From the NCBI GenBank assembly GCA_002737365.1, contig NSIL01000023.1, forward strand, positions 1-39,239: 39,239 nucleotides of DNA, given 5' to 3'. A program made the translations under genes and the position numbers. The DNA comes from Acidobacterium sp. (GTDB taxonomy: Bacteria; Acidobacteriota; Vicinamibacteria; Vicinamibacterales; UBA2999). Numbering within the stretch: the stretch's first letter is position 1; the number at the start of each line of letters is the position of its first letter. Below the pieces are notes generated by a model. That model was not told the origin of the DNA. It did not search any database and saw only the letters and a list, made by a program, of their open reading frames with translations. This document shows, in pieces, positions 9,455 through 17,508 of the stretch.

Positions 9455-9661
9455 TAGCAGTTTTAGGGCGATTGACTTCCGGGGTGAGGACTAGCTTCCT
9501 AAGTCATTGATAACACTAATCTTATATGTGTTATCTGTGTCATCTGCGGCCTTGTCTGCGTTTGTGATAGCCTAGCATACTTGTCCCGTCGCCGATTGGA
9601 GCCAGTATCTGGTGATCTGGCGAACGAGGACGAAATATTAGCCGGAAGGGGGTGACTACAG
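9455..9661. other. Intergenic region upstream of rpsU with an inverted repeat
   Basis: 207 bases between divergent purD and rpsU. An 8-bp perfect inverted repeat GATAACAC/GTGTTATC lies at 9509-9516 and 9528-9535. On the minus strand the adjoining bases read as near-repeats of a 9-mer (CAGATGACA, CAGATAACA). This stretch has clearly more A+T than its surroundings. A weak promoter for rpsU may be TTGTCT (9552) with a -10-like CATACT about 18 nt later. A strong ribosome-binding site (AAGGGGGTGA) is near 9645-9655. Confidence 0.45.
9509..9535. repeat. 8-bp inverted repeat in an AT-rich patch before rpsU
   Basis: GATAACAC (9509-9516) and GTGTTATC (9528-9535) are perfect reverse complements around an 11-nt AT-rich spacer. 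It could be an operator, or the end of a small dispersed repeat of the ACACAGAT type. Position between divergent genes allows either reading. Confidence 0.5.
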
Positions 9662-9859
9662 ATGGCCGAAGTGAAATTGCAAGAAGGTGAGTCGATCGAA
9701 AGCGCGTTGCGACGTTTCAAGCGCAAGGTGCAGCAGGAAGATATCATCAAGGACATCAAGAAGCACTCTTTCTACTTGAAGCCGGGAGACAAGCGTCGCG
9801 CGAAGCAGGCGCTCGCCCGGAAGCGCAATCGCAAGAAGGCACGACGCGAGACGGAATAA
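9662..9859 (+). CDS. rpsU: 30S ribosomal protein S21
   Basis: Small basic ribosomal protein of the 30S subunit, needed for efficient initiation on mRNA. The 65 residues contain the family landmarks ESIESALRRFKRKVQQE and KKHSFYLKPGDKRR, followed by a Lys/Arg-rich tail (KQALARKRNRKKARRETE). A strong Shine-Dalgarno (AAGGGGGTGA) precedes the ATG at 9662. In many bacteria rpsU is next to dnaG/rpoD or a GatB/Yqey gene; here it is alone between purD and the STAS gene. It is followed immediately by a heptamer array. Confidence 0.96.
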   Translation: MAEVKLQEGESIESALRRFKRKVQQEDIIKDIKKHSFYLKPGDKRRAKQALARKRNRKKARRETE

Positions 9860-9887
9860 GGCTTAAGGCTTGGGGCTTGGGGCTTGG
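9860..9887. repeat. Heptamer tandem array (GGCTTGG) directly after rpsU stop
   Basis: Four contiguous 7-nt units, GGCTTAA then GGCTTGG three times, beginning at the first base after the rpsU stop codon. Bases after the array, to 9994, hold only a short imperfect hairpin (CCTCA...TGAGG near 9898-9920) and the leader of the STAS gene. Confidence 0.85.
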
Positions 9888-9994
9888 GTTGACCAGGCCT
9901 CAGGACCCAAGTCGTGAGGTTCTGATCTCGTGGTAGCATTCGACAGCTTTTAGGGCGTTTCTAAGAGTTTTACCGACGCAGGGGATCTAAGCGA

Positions 9995-10333
9995 ATGGAA
10001 ATCGTCGAACGCACCGTGAACGATGTGACCGTGCTCGACCTCAAGGGCAAGATGACCCTGGGCGAGGGCGACGAGTTGCTGAAGGACAAGATCAACAGCC
10101 TGCTCGCCGCAGGCAAGAAGAAGTTGTTGCTCAATCTCGAAGGCGTGCCGTACATCGATAGCGCCGGCCTGGGCGAAGTGGTTCGGACCTACACGACGGT
10201 CAGCCGCCAGGGTGGCAGCCTCAAGCTGCTCAACCTGACCAAGCGCATCGAGGATCTCCTTTCGATCACGAAACTGCTGACGGTATTCGACACCTTCGAC
10301 TCGGAGGCGGAAGCCGTCAAGAGCTACAAGTAA
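9995..10333 (+). CDS. STAS-domain anti-sigma factor antagonist
   Basis: A 112-residue single STAS domain of the SpoIIAA/RsbV type, a cytoplasmic switch protein that binds an anti-sigma kinase when unphosphorylated. The phosphorylatable serine lies in YIDSAGLGE (Ser56), the classic position. The central strands VTVLDLKGKM and KKLLLNLEGV are typical. No anti-sigma kinase (RsbW) or PP2C phosphatase is within the window. The gene abuts the next one: the GTG start of the UbiA homologue follows its stop directly, so the two are probably co-transcribed. It may regulate envelope or glycan synthesis post-translationally, which is inference. Confidence 0.92.
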   Translation: MEIVERTVNDVTVLDLKGKMTLGEGDELLKDKINSLLAAGKKKLLLNLEGVPYIDSAGLGEVVRTYTTVSRQGGSLKLLNLTKRIEDLLSITKLLTVFDTFDSEAEAVKSYK

Positions 10334-11230
10334 GTGGCGAGGCGGTCCACGGTCGCGAACCTGATCATTTCGCTGCGACCGGATCAGTGGACCAAGAACC
10401 TGCTGGTCTTTGCGGCGCTGGTTTTTGCTGTCAAATTGCTCGACCCGGCCGCCTTGGCGCATGCTTCGGCGGCCTTTTTGATTTTTTGTGCACTGTCGGG
10501 AGCCGTCTATCTCATCAACGACGTCTCCGATCGGGAGGCTGACGCGCTGCATCCGATCAAGCGGATGCGGCCGATTGCCTCGGGCGCGCTCTCGCCCGTC
10601 GTCGGCCTCAGTTGGGCCATGGCACTGAGTGTGGTCGCGCTGGCGGCAGCCTACTGGCTGCAGCCGCTGTTTGCGGTTTCTGCTTCGGCGTACCTGGCGC
10701 TCTTCGTCTTGTACACGCGGTGGTTGAAGCACATCGTGATCCTCGACGTCATGTCGATCGCGATTGGCTTCGTGCTCCGGGCCGAGGCAGGTGGATTGGT
10801 AATTGGCGTGCCGGTCAGCGACTGGTTGCTGGTCTGCACGCTTCTCGGGGCGTTATTCCTTGGCCTGGCGAAGCGGCGGCATGAAATCACCATGCTGGGC
10901 GACGGGGCGAAGGGACACCGCCGAATCTTGGAGGAGTACGATCCGTACTTGCTCGATCAGATGATCGCCATCGTAGCGGCAGCGACCCTTGTCGTCTACG
11001 TGATCTACTGCGCGAGCCCTGAAACGGCCGAGCGGTTCGGCACCAGGTTATTGGTGCTGACCACGCCGTTCCCGAGTTACGGCATTTTCCGGTACCTGTA
11101 CCTCGTGCATCGCAAGCACGGCGGCGGCAGCCCATCGGACATGCTGTTACGGGACCGCCCGCTGCTCAGTTGCGTGGCGCTGTGGGGCATCGCAGTAATC
11201 CTCATCATCTATCGGCCGTACGCGTCGTAA
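10334..11230 (+). CDS. UbiA-family polyprenyl-phosphate phosphoribosyltransferase-like membrane protein
   Basis: 298-residue integral membrane prenyltransferase-fold protein with about 8-9 hydrophobic helices. The Asp-rich motif LINDVSDREADALHP (about 57-71) followed by KRMRPIASG is typical of UbiA members close to decaprenyl-phosphate 5-phosphoribosyltransferase (Rv3806c-type). LRAEAGG and LFLGLAKRRHE are further landmarks of that subgroup. The reaction would transfer 5-phosphoribose from PRPP to a polyprenyl phosphate, giving a lipid-linked pentose donor. Start is GTG, directly after the STAS stop. Its position ahead of four glycosyltransferases supports a role in making a lipid-linked sugar for a surface glycan. 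A quinone-type UbiA is less likely from the motifs. Confidence 0.83.
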   Translation: MARRSTVANLIISLRPDQWTKNLLVFAALVFAVKLLDPAALAHASAAFLIFCALSGAVYLINDVSDREADALHPIKRMRPIASGALSPVVGLSWAMALSVVALAAAYWLQPLFAVSASAYLALFVLYTRWLKHIVILDVMSIAIGFVLRAEAGGLVIGVPVSDWLLVCTLLGALFLGLAKRRHEITMLGDGAKGHRRILEEYDPYLLDQMIAIVAAATLVVYVIYCASPETAERFGTRLLVLTTPFPSYGIFRYLYLVHRKHGGGSPSDMLLRDRPLLSCVALWGIAVILIIYRPYAS

Positions 11231-11238
11231 ACTGGGAA

Positions 11239-12525
11239 TTGCCGCGTTCAACAGTCGCCATCGTCAAGACCTCGCCGGCTACGGTCCTTCGGGACACGCA
11301 CGCGGTGATGAACCTGGCCGGTTACCAGGACGTCATCGCGAAGGACGCCGACACCGCGCTCAAGGTCAACATCTCGTGGCACTTTTTCTTCCCCGGCTGC
11401 TCGACCACGCCGTGGCAGCTCGACGGCGTGATCCGCGCCATGAAGCAGGACGGCTACGATCCGTCACTGCTCCACGCCTGCCACAACCGCACCGTCGTCA
11501 TTGACGCGCATCTTGGTGAGGAAGCCAACAAGCAACTGCCGGTCGTCCAGGCGCACGGCCTTCGCAACGTGCACCTCTACGAGGGCGACGAGCCGTGGAT
11601 CAGTGTCCGCGATGCCGTCGGCAGCGCGCTAGCCGATAAGTTCCTGTGCCTGAATGAGGTCTATCCCGACGGCTTCATGATCCCGAAGCGCTTCATTGGG
11701 GAGAACATCATCCACCTGCCGACCGTGAAGACGCACGTCTTCACGACCACGACCGGGGCCATGAAGAACGCGTTTGGCGGGTTACTGAACGAGCGCCGCC
11801 ACTGGACGCATCCGGTGATCCACGAAACGCTGGTGGACCTGCTGATGATCCAGAAGAAGATCCACCGCGGCGTGTTCGCGGTGATGGACGGCACCTTTGC
11901 CGGCGACGGTCCCGGACCGCGTTGCATGGTGCCGCACGTCAAGAACGTGATGCTGGCCAGCAGCGACCAGGTGGCGATCGATGCAGTGGCGGCCAAGCTG
12001 ATGGGCATGGATCCCATGTCGATCAAGTACATCCGCATGGCACATGACCTGGGTCTTGGCTGCGGCGATCCGCGCGAGATCGAGATCACCGGCGATCTCG
12101 AAGCGGCCAAGGAGAACTGGCACTTCACCGGCCCGTTCAAGAAGATGACGTTCGCGTCGAAGATGCAGCATTACATCTACTGGGGACCGCTGCGCCGGCC
12201 GATCGAATGGTCGCTAAAGACGGTGTTGGCGCCGTGGGCCTACATCGCGAGTGTGATCTACCACGACAGCTTCTGGTATCCCGTCAACGGCGCGGCACAG
12301 ATGCGCGAGGCGTTGTCGAGCCCATGGGGGCGGCTGTTTGAGAACTGGGAGCAGTTGACACCCGACGCCAATGGCTATCCGCAGGTGGGCGAATCGCCCG
12401 CCGCGATCACGCGTGCCGGCATGCACGCATTCAGACAGTCCATCGGTATTCTCGGCACCTGCATCGCAGAGGCGCCCGAGTTTGCCAGCCGGAAGCGCCG
12501 CCACCAGGCGCAGTCCGGATCCTGA
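11239..12525 (+). CDS. DUF362 domain-containing protein
   Basis: 428 residues from a TTG start at 11239, 8 bp after the previous stop. I chose this start because the family begins with a VAIVKT strand a few residues in, and no ATG or GTG lies closer. DUF362 landmarks include NIIHLPTVKTHVFTTTTGAMKN, GVFAVMDGTFAGDGPGPR and SDQVAIDAVAAKLMGMDP. No ferredoxin-type Cys cluster is present, so this is the version without the 4Fe-4S domain. The family's biochemical role is not established. Here it lies between a polyprenyl-phosphate enzyme and glycosyltransferases, suggesting a role in the same glycan pathway. The C-terminal 100 residues (after about 310) are outside the conserved core. Confidence 0.85.
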   Translation: MPRSTVAIVKTSPATVLRDTHAVMNLAGYQDVIAKDADTALKVNISWHFFFPGCSTTPWQLDGVIRAMKQDGYDPSLLHACHNRTVVIDAHLGEEANKQLPVVQAHGLRNVHLYEGDEPWISVRDAVGSALADKFLCLNEVYPDGFMIPKRFIGENIIHLPTVKTHVFTTTTGAMKNAFGGLLNERRHWTHPVIHETLVDLLMIQKKIHRGVFAVMDGTFAGDGPGPRCMVPHVKNVMLASSDQVAIDAVAAKLMGMDPMSIKYIRMAHDLGLGCGDPREIEITGDLEAAKENWHFTGPFKKMTFASKMQHYIYWGPLRRPIEWSLKTVLAPWAYIASVIYHDSFWYPVNGAAQMREALSSPWGRLFENWEQLTPDANGYPQVGESPAAITRAGMHAFRQSIGILGTCIAEAPEFASRKRRHQAQSGS

Positions 12526-12538
12526 GGATGTTAAGTCG

Positions 12539-13591
12539 ATGAGCGAGTTCACCATTCGTTCCGAGTCGGTCGATGTCGAGCAGATCATGAAACAGATCCG
12601 CGCCCGCATTCTCGAGAAGCGCGGCGTCGACTACACCGAGGATCAGATTCGCGAGCTGGCCAGCGTGCGGCTCGAGAAGTTCCTGGAGCCGCGCAACCTG
12701 CGCTCCGACCTGCTGGAGCAGTTCCGCCGCAGCCGGCCCCGGGTCGAGCGCACACCGCTCGAACCGCCAGTCATCGAGGCTCCGTACGCGTTCGATGACC
12801 AGACCCTGTTCACTTCACATCGGGCGCCGATGCGGTTGCTCCGCCGGCTGTTTCGCCCATTGCTGAAGCTGTTCTTCAATCCCAACACGCTCAACCAGAT
12901 CCTGCATACTCAGGCACAGTTCAACCTCGACCTGATGAAGCGCGACGCGCGACGCCGGATCGAGCACCATGACGAACTTCAGCAGTTCGAGATCTCGCGC
13001 GGCGAGTGGAATGCCCTGTACTACGAAGTGCTGCACAACCTGGTGATCGAGACCACCCGAACCGGCATCGAGATGCAGAACCTGCGCATGCGGGTGGAGT
13101 CACTCTCCAGCCGGCTCGACTTCAGCGAACGCCGGGTGCGCGCGCTCGAGGGCGTCGTGCAGTACCGGCCCGAAGTGATCCACGCCCCCGCCCGCCGCGA
13201 AGCGGATGAGGATGAACCGGCGGCAGTACCGGCGACGACGAGCTCGTTCGAAGGCTTTGTTCCGGTCGGGCAGCCGGCTCAGAACCAGCCGGGCCAGGGA
13301 CAAGGCGATGCCAACCGCAAGCGCCGTCGTCGTCGCCGCGGACGGCGCGGTGGCGCGGGCGCGCCGGGTGCGCCCGGCATCGGCGGCGCGCCGGGCATGG
13401 CCGGTCAACCAGCCGGTCCGCAAGACGGCGACACTTTTGAAGCCGGCGAAGACGGTCCGGATGACGGCGACGACGGCTTCGATGAGCGCGAGCCGCAGTC
13501 GACCGCCGATGCAACCGACGCATCAGCGGCACCGGCGGTACCCGACGGACCGGTGGTACCGGCGTCTTCCGACGACCACGGCGAGCAGTGA
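12539..13591 (+). CDS. Helical, membrane-peripheral protein with Arg-rich and acidic disordered tail (unknown function)
   Basis: 350 residues, ATG at 12539 with GAGGA upstream. Residues 11-62 (VDVEQIMKQIRARILEKRG) and the basic amphipathic stretch around 93-128 (SHRAPMRLLRRLFRPLLK) resemble the N-terminal segment seen on methyltransferases and glycosyltransferases of O-antigen-type clusters; here no catalytic domain follows. Residues 130-207 are probably coiled coil. Residues about 220-350 are low complexity: an Arg run (about 260-270), a Gly/Ala/Pro repeat (GAPGAPG) and an acidic end. It overlaps the next glycosyltransferase by GTGA. It may be a scaffold that recruits the glycosyltransferases to the inner membrane; this is inference. 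No homologue with known function is recognised. Confidence 0.75.
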   Translation: MSEFTIRSESVDVEQIMKQIRARILEKRGVDYTEDQIRELASVRLEKFLEPRNLRSDLLEQFRRSRPRVERTPLEPPVIEAPYAFDDQTLFTSHRAPMRLLRRLFRPLLKLFFNPNTLNQILHTQAQFNLDLMKRDARRRIEHHDELQQFEISRGEWNALYYEVLHNLVIETTRTGIEMQNLRMRVESLSSRLDFSERRVRALEGVVQYRPEVIHAPARREADEDEPAAVPATTSSFEGFVPVGQPAQNQPGQGQGDANRKRRRRRRGRRGGAGAPGAPGIGGAPGMAGQPAGPQDGDTFEAGEDGPDDGDDGFDEREPQSTADATDASAAPAVPDGPVVPASSDDHGEQ

Positions 13592-15234
13592 AGGTCGCGG
13601 TCGTCGTCCAGCGGTACGGTGCTGACATCAACGGCGGTGCCGAGCAGCATGCCCGTTACGTCGCGGAGCACCTGGCCAAGCACGTCCAGGTCGAGGTGCT
13701 CACGACCTGCGCGCATCGCGATTACATCTCGTGGAAGAACGAGCTGCCAGCCGGCCTGGAGGTCGTCAACGGGATTCCTGTCCACCGCTTCCCGGTGGCG
13801 GTCGAGCGCGACCCGATCGAGTTCGCGAAGTGGTCGGCCAAGGTCTTCACGCAGTCGCACTCGCTGCGCGATGAACTGGCGTGGCTAGATGCCGAAGGGC
13901 CTACCAGCCCGGCGCTCGTCGACCACATCAAGGCGCACGAAGCCGACTACGACTTCTTCATCTTCTTCAGCTTCCGCTATCACCACTCGTTCCACGGCTG
14001 CCGCGCGGTGGCGTCGAAGGCCATTCTGGTGCCGACCGCCGAGCGCGACGGCGCGCTGGGCCTCGGTATCTTCCCGCCCGTGTTCCGCGGCATTCGCGCG
14101 GTCATGTACAACTCGTTCGAGGAACGCGCCCTGATCCAGGGCGTGGCCAACAACCAGTCGGTGCCGGGCGTGGTGGTGGGCGTCGGCTCAGAGATTCCCG
14201 AACGGTCCAATGGCGGGCGCTTCCGCCAGAAGTTCGAGATGCGCGACCGCTTCGCGATCTACGTCGGCCGCATCGACGCGAACAAGGGCTGCCTCGAGCT
14301 GTTCGAGTTCTTCGAACACTACAGCGCGTCGCTAGTCGATGGCATGCACCTGGTGTTGGTCGGCACGCCGCACGTGCCAATTCCCAAGCATCCGCGCATT
14401 CATCACCTGGGCTTCCTCGAAGACCAGGACAAGTACGACGCGATGGCCGCCGCCGAACTGCTGATCATGCCGTCGTATCTCGAAAGCCTGTCGATGGTGG
14501 CGCTGGAGGCCTGGGCCATGGGCAAGCCGGTGCTCGCCAACGCCAAGTGCGACGTACTGCAGGGCCAGTGCATCCGCAGCAACGCCGGCTTGTTCTACGA
14601 CAACTTTCACGAGTTCGCCGAGACGTTGCGGGCGATTGACTCCGGTCCCAGCCTGCAGGCGGCCCTCGGCCGCAACGGGCGCGCGTTCTTCGAGCGCAAC
14701 TATGCCTGGCCGGTGATCGAGAAGAAGTACGTCGACATGCTGGAACAGCTGTCGAAGGAGACACCGGCGCGGACGATGGAGCCGATGCCGGGGTGGTTCA
14801 CGCGCCGCCGGCGCTCGCTGCCGTCCGCTGACAGCATCGTGAAGCAGTTGCCGAATGGGCCGTATCGGGAAGGCAGAAATCAGAAGCCGGAAGTCAGGAG
14901 CGAACGGCCCGCCGTCAGCCAGCCACCGGTGCAGAACCGTCCACAGCCACCCGAACGGCCGCAGTTTCAGCCGCGCGATCAGCGTCGCGATCAAAGACGC
15001 GATCACCGCGGTCCGCGACCGGAGGGCCGTCGGCCCGCCGACTCAGCCCAGGGCAGACCCGCGGCGGGACCGCAAAGCCGACCGAAGCAGGACTCGCCGC
15101 GCCCCCAAGGCGAGCCACAAGCACTACGGCCGGAGGGTGGCAACCGTGGCCGAGACAATCGGCGGGGCGGCCGGCCGCAGCGTCGCCGCAGGTCCGGTGG
15201 CGGTGGTAATGGCGGCGGTAGCGGAGCGAAGTAG
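13588..15234 (+). CDS. GT4 glycosyltransferase with long Arg/Gly/Pro-rich C-terminal tail (paralogue A1)
   Basis: GT-B-fold glycosyltransferase of family GT4. Residues 1-390 are the catalytic core: the N-terminal donor/acceptor domain starts VKVAVVVQRYGADINGGAEQ, and the retaining-enzyme EX7E motif is Glu299...Glu307 in YLESLSMVALEAW. Residues about 400-548 are a disordered tail rich in Arg, Gln, Pro and Gly (RDQRRDQRRDHRG, QRRRRSGGGG), absent from its paralogue at 17505. A heptamer array at 14874-14901 lies at the start of the tail and encodes part of it. GTG start overlaps the preceding stop, and the TAG stop shares a base with the next GTG. Sugar specificity is unknown. Confidence 0.88.
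   Translation: MKVAVVVQRYGADINGGAEQHARYVAEHLAKHVQVEVLTTCAHRDYISWKNELPAGLEVVNGIPVHRFPVAVERDPIEFAKWSAKVFTQSHSLRDELAWLDAEGPTSPALVDHIKAHEADYDFFIFFSFRYHHSFHGCRAVASKAILVPTAERDGALGLGIFPPVFRGIRAVMYNSFEERALIQGVANNQSVPGVVVGVGSEIPERSNGGRFRQKFEMRDRFAIYVGRIDANKGCLELFEFFEHYSASLVDGMHLVLVGTPHVPIPKHPRIHHLGFLEDQDKYDAMAAAELLIMPSYLESLSMVALEAWAMGKPVLANAKCDVLQGQCIRSNAGLFYDNFHEFAETLRAIDSGPSLQAALGRNGRAFFERNYAWPVIEKKYVDMLEQLSKETPARTMEPMPGWFTRRRRSLPSADSIVKQLPNGPYREGRNQKPEVRSERPAVSQPPVQNRPQPPERPQFQPRDQRRDQRRDHRGPRPEGRRPADSAQGRPAAGPQSRPKQDSPRPQGEPQALRPEGGNRGRDNRRGGRPQRRRRSGGGGNGGGSGAK
14874..14901. repeat. Degenerate heptamer array in frame in the glycosyltransferase tail
   Basis: Four 7-nt units: CAGAAAT, CAGAAGC, CGGAAGT, CAGGAGC. 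They encode RNQKPEVRSE near residue 430-440, the border between the catalytic domain and the disordered tail. Unit sequence differs from those in purD and eno, but the 7-nt period is the same. Confidence 0.65.
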
Positions 15235-16427
15235 TGGCGATTGCGATCCACCAGGTGCTCGCCACGCTGGGCTACGGAGATGCCATCGGCCACGAAGTGC
15301 TGGGCATTCAGCAGGTGCTGCGCGGGGCTGGCTACGACTCTGAGATCTTCGTGCAGACCGCCGATCCCCGGCTCGAAGACCTGACGCTCGACTACCGCGA
15401 TCTGGCCGACGCCAGCCATCCCGACAACATCCTGATTCACCATTTTTCGATCGGCTCGCGCGCCTCGCGCGTGGCCTACGCGCTGCCGGATCGGATGGCG
15501 CTGGTGTACCACAACATTACGCCGCCGGAGTACTTCGTCGACATCCACAAGGAGCTGGTGCAACTGTGCTTCCGAGGCCGGCGCGAGCTGGCGCTCTATC
15601 GGGACCGCTGCGACCTGGCCCTGGGCGACTCGGAGTACAACCGCCAGGAACTTGAGGCGCTCGGCTTCCACGCCACCGGCGTGCTGCCGGTCGTGCCGGG
15701 GTTCAGTCACTTGAGCGGACCGGCCAATTACATGCAGGCCGGCCAGTACGACGACGGCTGGGTCAACGTCCTGTTCGTCGGGCGAGTGATTCCCAACAAG
15801 AAATTCGAAGACGTGATCCGGTCGTTCCACGCCTACAAGAAGTGGTTCAACCCGCGGTCGCGCCTGCTGCTGGTGGGCGCCCATTCCGGCTTTGAGCGCT
15901 ACCTGACGCTGTTGCACCAGTTCATCGCCGACTGCGGCGTCTCTGACGTCCACTTCGTTGGGCACGTGTCGAACGAAGAGCTGACGGCCTATTACGAACT
16001 GGCGGACGTGTTCCTGTGCGCGAGCGAGCACGAGGGCTTCTGCGTACCGATCATCGAGGCTTTTCACATGGGCGTGCCGGTGCTGGCGTATGCGGCGACC
16101 GCGGTTCCCGCCACCATGGATGGGGCCGGCGTCTTGTACACCGACAAGGATCCCCTCGCGTTGGCGGCACTGATCAATGCCGTCGTCGACGACCGCGATC
16201 TGCAGGAGCGCATTGTCGACGGGCAGGACGCCGCGCTCGATCGCCTCGAAGCCCGGGATTTCGCGGGCACCCTGCTCGCCTTTGTCGATCAGTTGCTGGC
16301 GACGCCACGTCGCCCGCATCCGCCCGTCGCCTTCGATTTCTGGGATCAGATTCAGGTGGCCGAGGAGCTTGAAGCGATCAAGGCGTACCGGCCGTCGGCC
16401 TTCCTGGCGCTGCCGGCCGCACCATGA
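15234..16427 (+). CDS. GT4 glycosyltransferase (paralogue B1)
   Basis: 397-residue GT-B glycosyltransferase. GTG start at 15234 shares one base with the previous stop. The N-terminal domain contains HHFSIGSRASRVAYALP and YHNITPPEYFVDIH, a pattern shared with the next gene. The C-terminal nucleotide-sugar domain has FVGRVIPNKKFEDVI and the EX7E motif Glu267...Glu275 in EHEGFCVPIIEAF, typical of retaining GT4 enzymes. No membrane segment is visible, so it is probably cytoplasmic or peripheral. It is a paralogue of the gene at 16450 (shared GDSEYNR, YHN(I/V)TP, SEHEGFCVP). Donor and acceptor unknown; context suggests a glycan built on a polyprenyl carrier. Confidence 0.9.
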   Translation: MAIAIHQVLATLGYGDAIGHEVLGIQQVLRGAGYDSEIFVQTADPRLEDLTLDYRDLADASHPDNILIHHFSIGSRASRVAYALPDRMALVYHNITPPEYFVDIHKELVQLCFRGRRELALYRDRCDLALGDSEYNRQELEALGFHATGVLPVVPGFSHLSGPANYMQAGQYDDGWVNVLFVGRVIPNKKFEDVIRSFHAYKKWFNPRSRLLLVGAHSGFERYLTLLHQFIADCGVSDVHFVGHVSNEELTAYYELADVFLCASEHEGFCVPIIEAFHMGVPVLAYAATAVPATMDGAGVLYTDKDPLALAALINAVVDDRDLQERIVDGQDAALDRLEARDFAGTLLAFVDQLLATPRRPHPPVAFDFWDQIQVAEELEAIKAYRPSAFLALPAAP

Positions 16428-16449
16428 ACCTGGCGACCTTGGGATTACG

Positions 16450-17508
16450 ATGATCGTGAACCAGTGGGTGCCGGCGGCGCACAAGGGTGACGCAATTGGC
16501 GATTCGGCGCGCCGGGTCAGGACCCTGCTGCGCGAGCTCGGCCACGAGTCGGAGATCTACGCCCTGACGATCGATGACGAACTGCGCGGCGACGTTCGCT
16601 GGTTTGCCGATCCGGCGGCGAAGCGCGGCGACCTGACGATTTTCCACTTTGCGATGGTGTCGCCGTTGACCGCGGAGTTCGCCCGGCTGCCGGGTGGCCG
16701 CATCCTGCAGTACCACAACGTCACGCCGTCGCATTTCTTTGCGGCCTACGACGCCAACATCTTTCGCCTGACCGCGCTCAGCCGCGAAGACCTGAAGACG
16801 CTGGTCGGGCACACCGATGCGGCGCTGGGCGACTCCGAGTACAACCGCCGCGAACTCGAGAGCTACGGCTTCACCAACACCGGCGTGTTCCCGATCGCCA
16901 TCGATACCGAGCGCATCACGGCGGCGCCGCGGCGGCCGGCCTTGGAGGCGGTGCTGCGAACCGACGGTTTTCTCAACTTCCTGTTTGTCGGCCGAATCGC
17001 GCCGAACAAGAAGATCGAGGACCACATCAAGCTGGCGGAGTACTACAAGCGCTACGTCGACGAGTCGTATCGCTTCATCTTCGTCGGTCGCACCGACGCG
17101 GTGCCTCGCTACTTCGACACGATTCAGGCCCTGCTCGCCGAGTACCGCATGCCACCCGGGCGCTTCCTGTTTCCCGGGCCAGTGCCGGACGAAGATCTCG
17201 CGACTTACTACCGCATGTCGAGCGTCTACATTTCGCTGTCCGAGCACGAGGGCTTTTGTGTGCCTCTGCTCGAGGCAATGGCGGCCGATGTGCCAGTGCT
17301 CGCCTACTCATCGACCGCTGTTCCCGACACGCTGGGCGGGGCCGGCGTGCAGTTTGCGCCGAAAGACCTCGAATACGCCGCTGAGCTCCTGGGGGAGCTC
17401 GCTTACAACGACCCGCTCAGAGCCCAGGTGATATCCAGACAGCGCGCCCGCCTCAACGATTTTGGCGACGCCCGGATCCGCCGTGAGCTCGAAAGGCTGA
17501 CATCGTGA
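16450..17508 (+). CDS. GT4 glycosyltransferase (paralogue B2)
   Basis: 352 residues from the ATG at 16450, chosen because family members begin with an INQ/VNQW strand and a preceding stretch has no homology. Landmarks shared with B1 are YHNVTPSHFFAAYD, LGDSEYNRRELE, FVGRIAPNKKIEDHI, and EX7E in EHEGFCVPLLEAM. It is shorter than B1, mainly at the C-terminus. A 22-bp gap separates it from B1, and its stop overlaps the GTG of the next gene (GTGA). Probably catalyses a later or related transfer in the same glycan; specificity cannot be deduced from the sequence. Confidence 0.9.
   Translation: MIVNQWVPAAHKGDAIGDSARRVRTLLRELGHESEIYALTIDDELRGDVRWFADPAAKRGDLTIFHFAMVSPLTAEFARLPGGRILQYHNVTPSHFFAAYDANIFRLTALSREDLKTLVGHTDAALGDSEYNRRELESYGFTNTGVFPIAIDTERITAAPRRPALEAVLRTDGFLNFLFVGRIAPNKKIEDHIKLAEYYKRYVDESYRFIFVGRTDAVPRYFDTIQALLAEYRMPPGRFLFPGPVPDEDLATYYRMSSVYISLSEHEGFCVPLLEAMAADVPVLAYSSTAVPDTLGGAGVQFAPKDLEYAAELLGELAYNDPLRAQVISRQRARLNDFGDARIRRELERLTS

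Noticed and set aside
15003-16484. A 493-codon minus-strand frame across glycosyltransferase B1
   Set aside because: Antisense to a clear GT4 gene; no motif or ribosome-binding site support.
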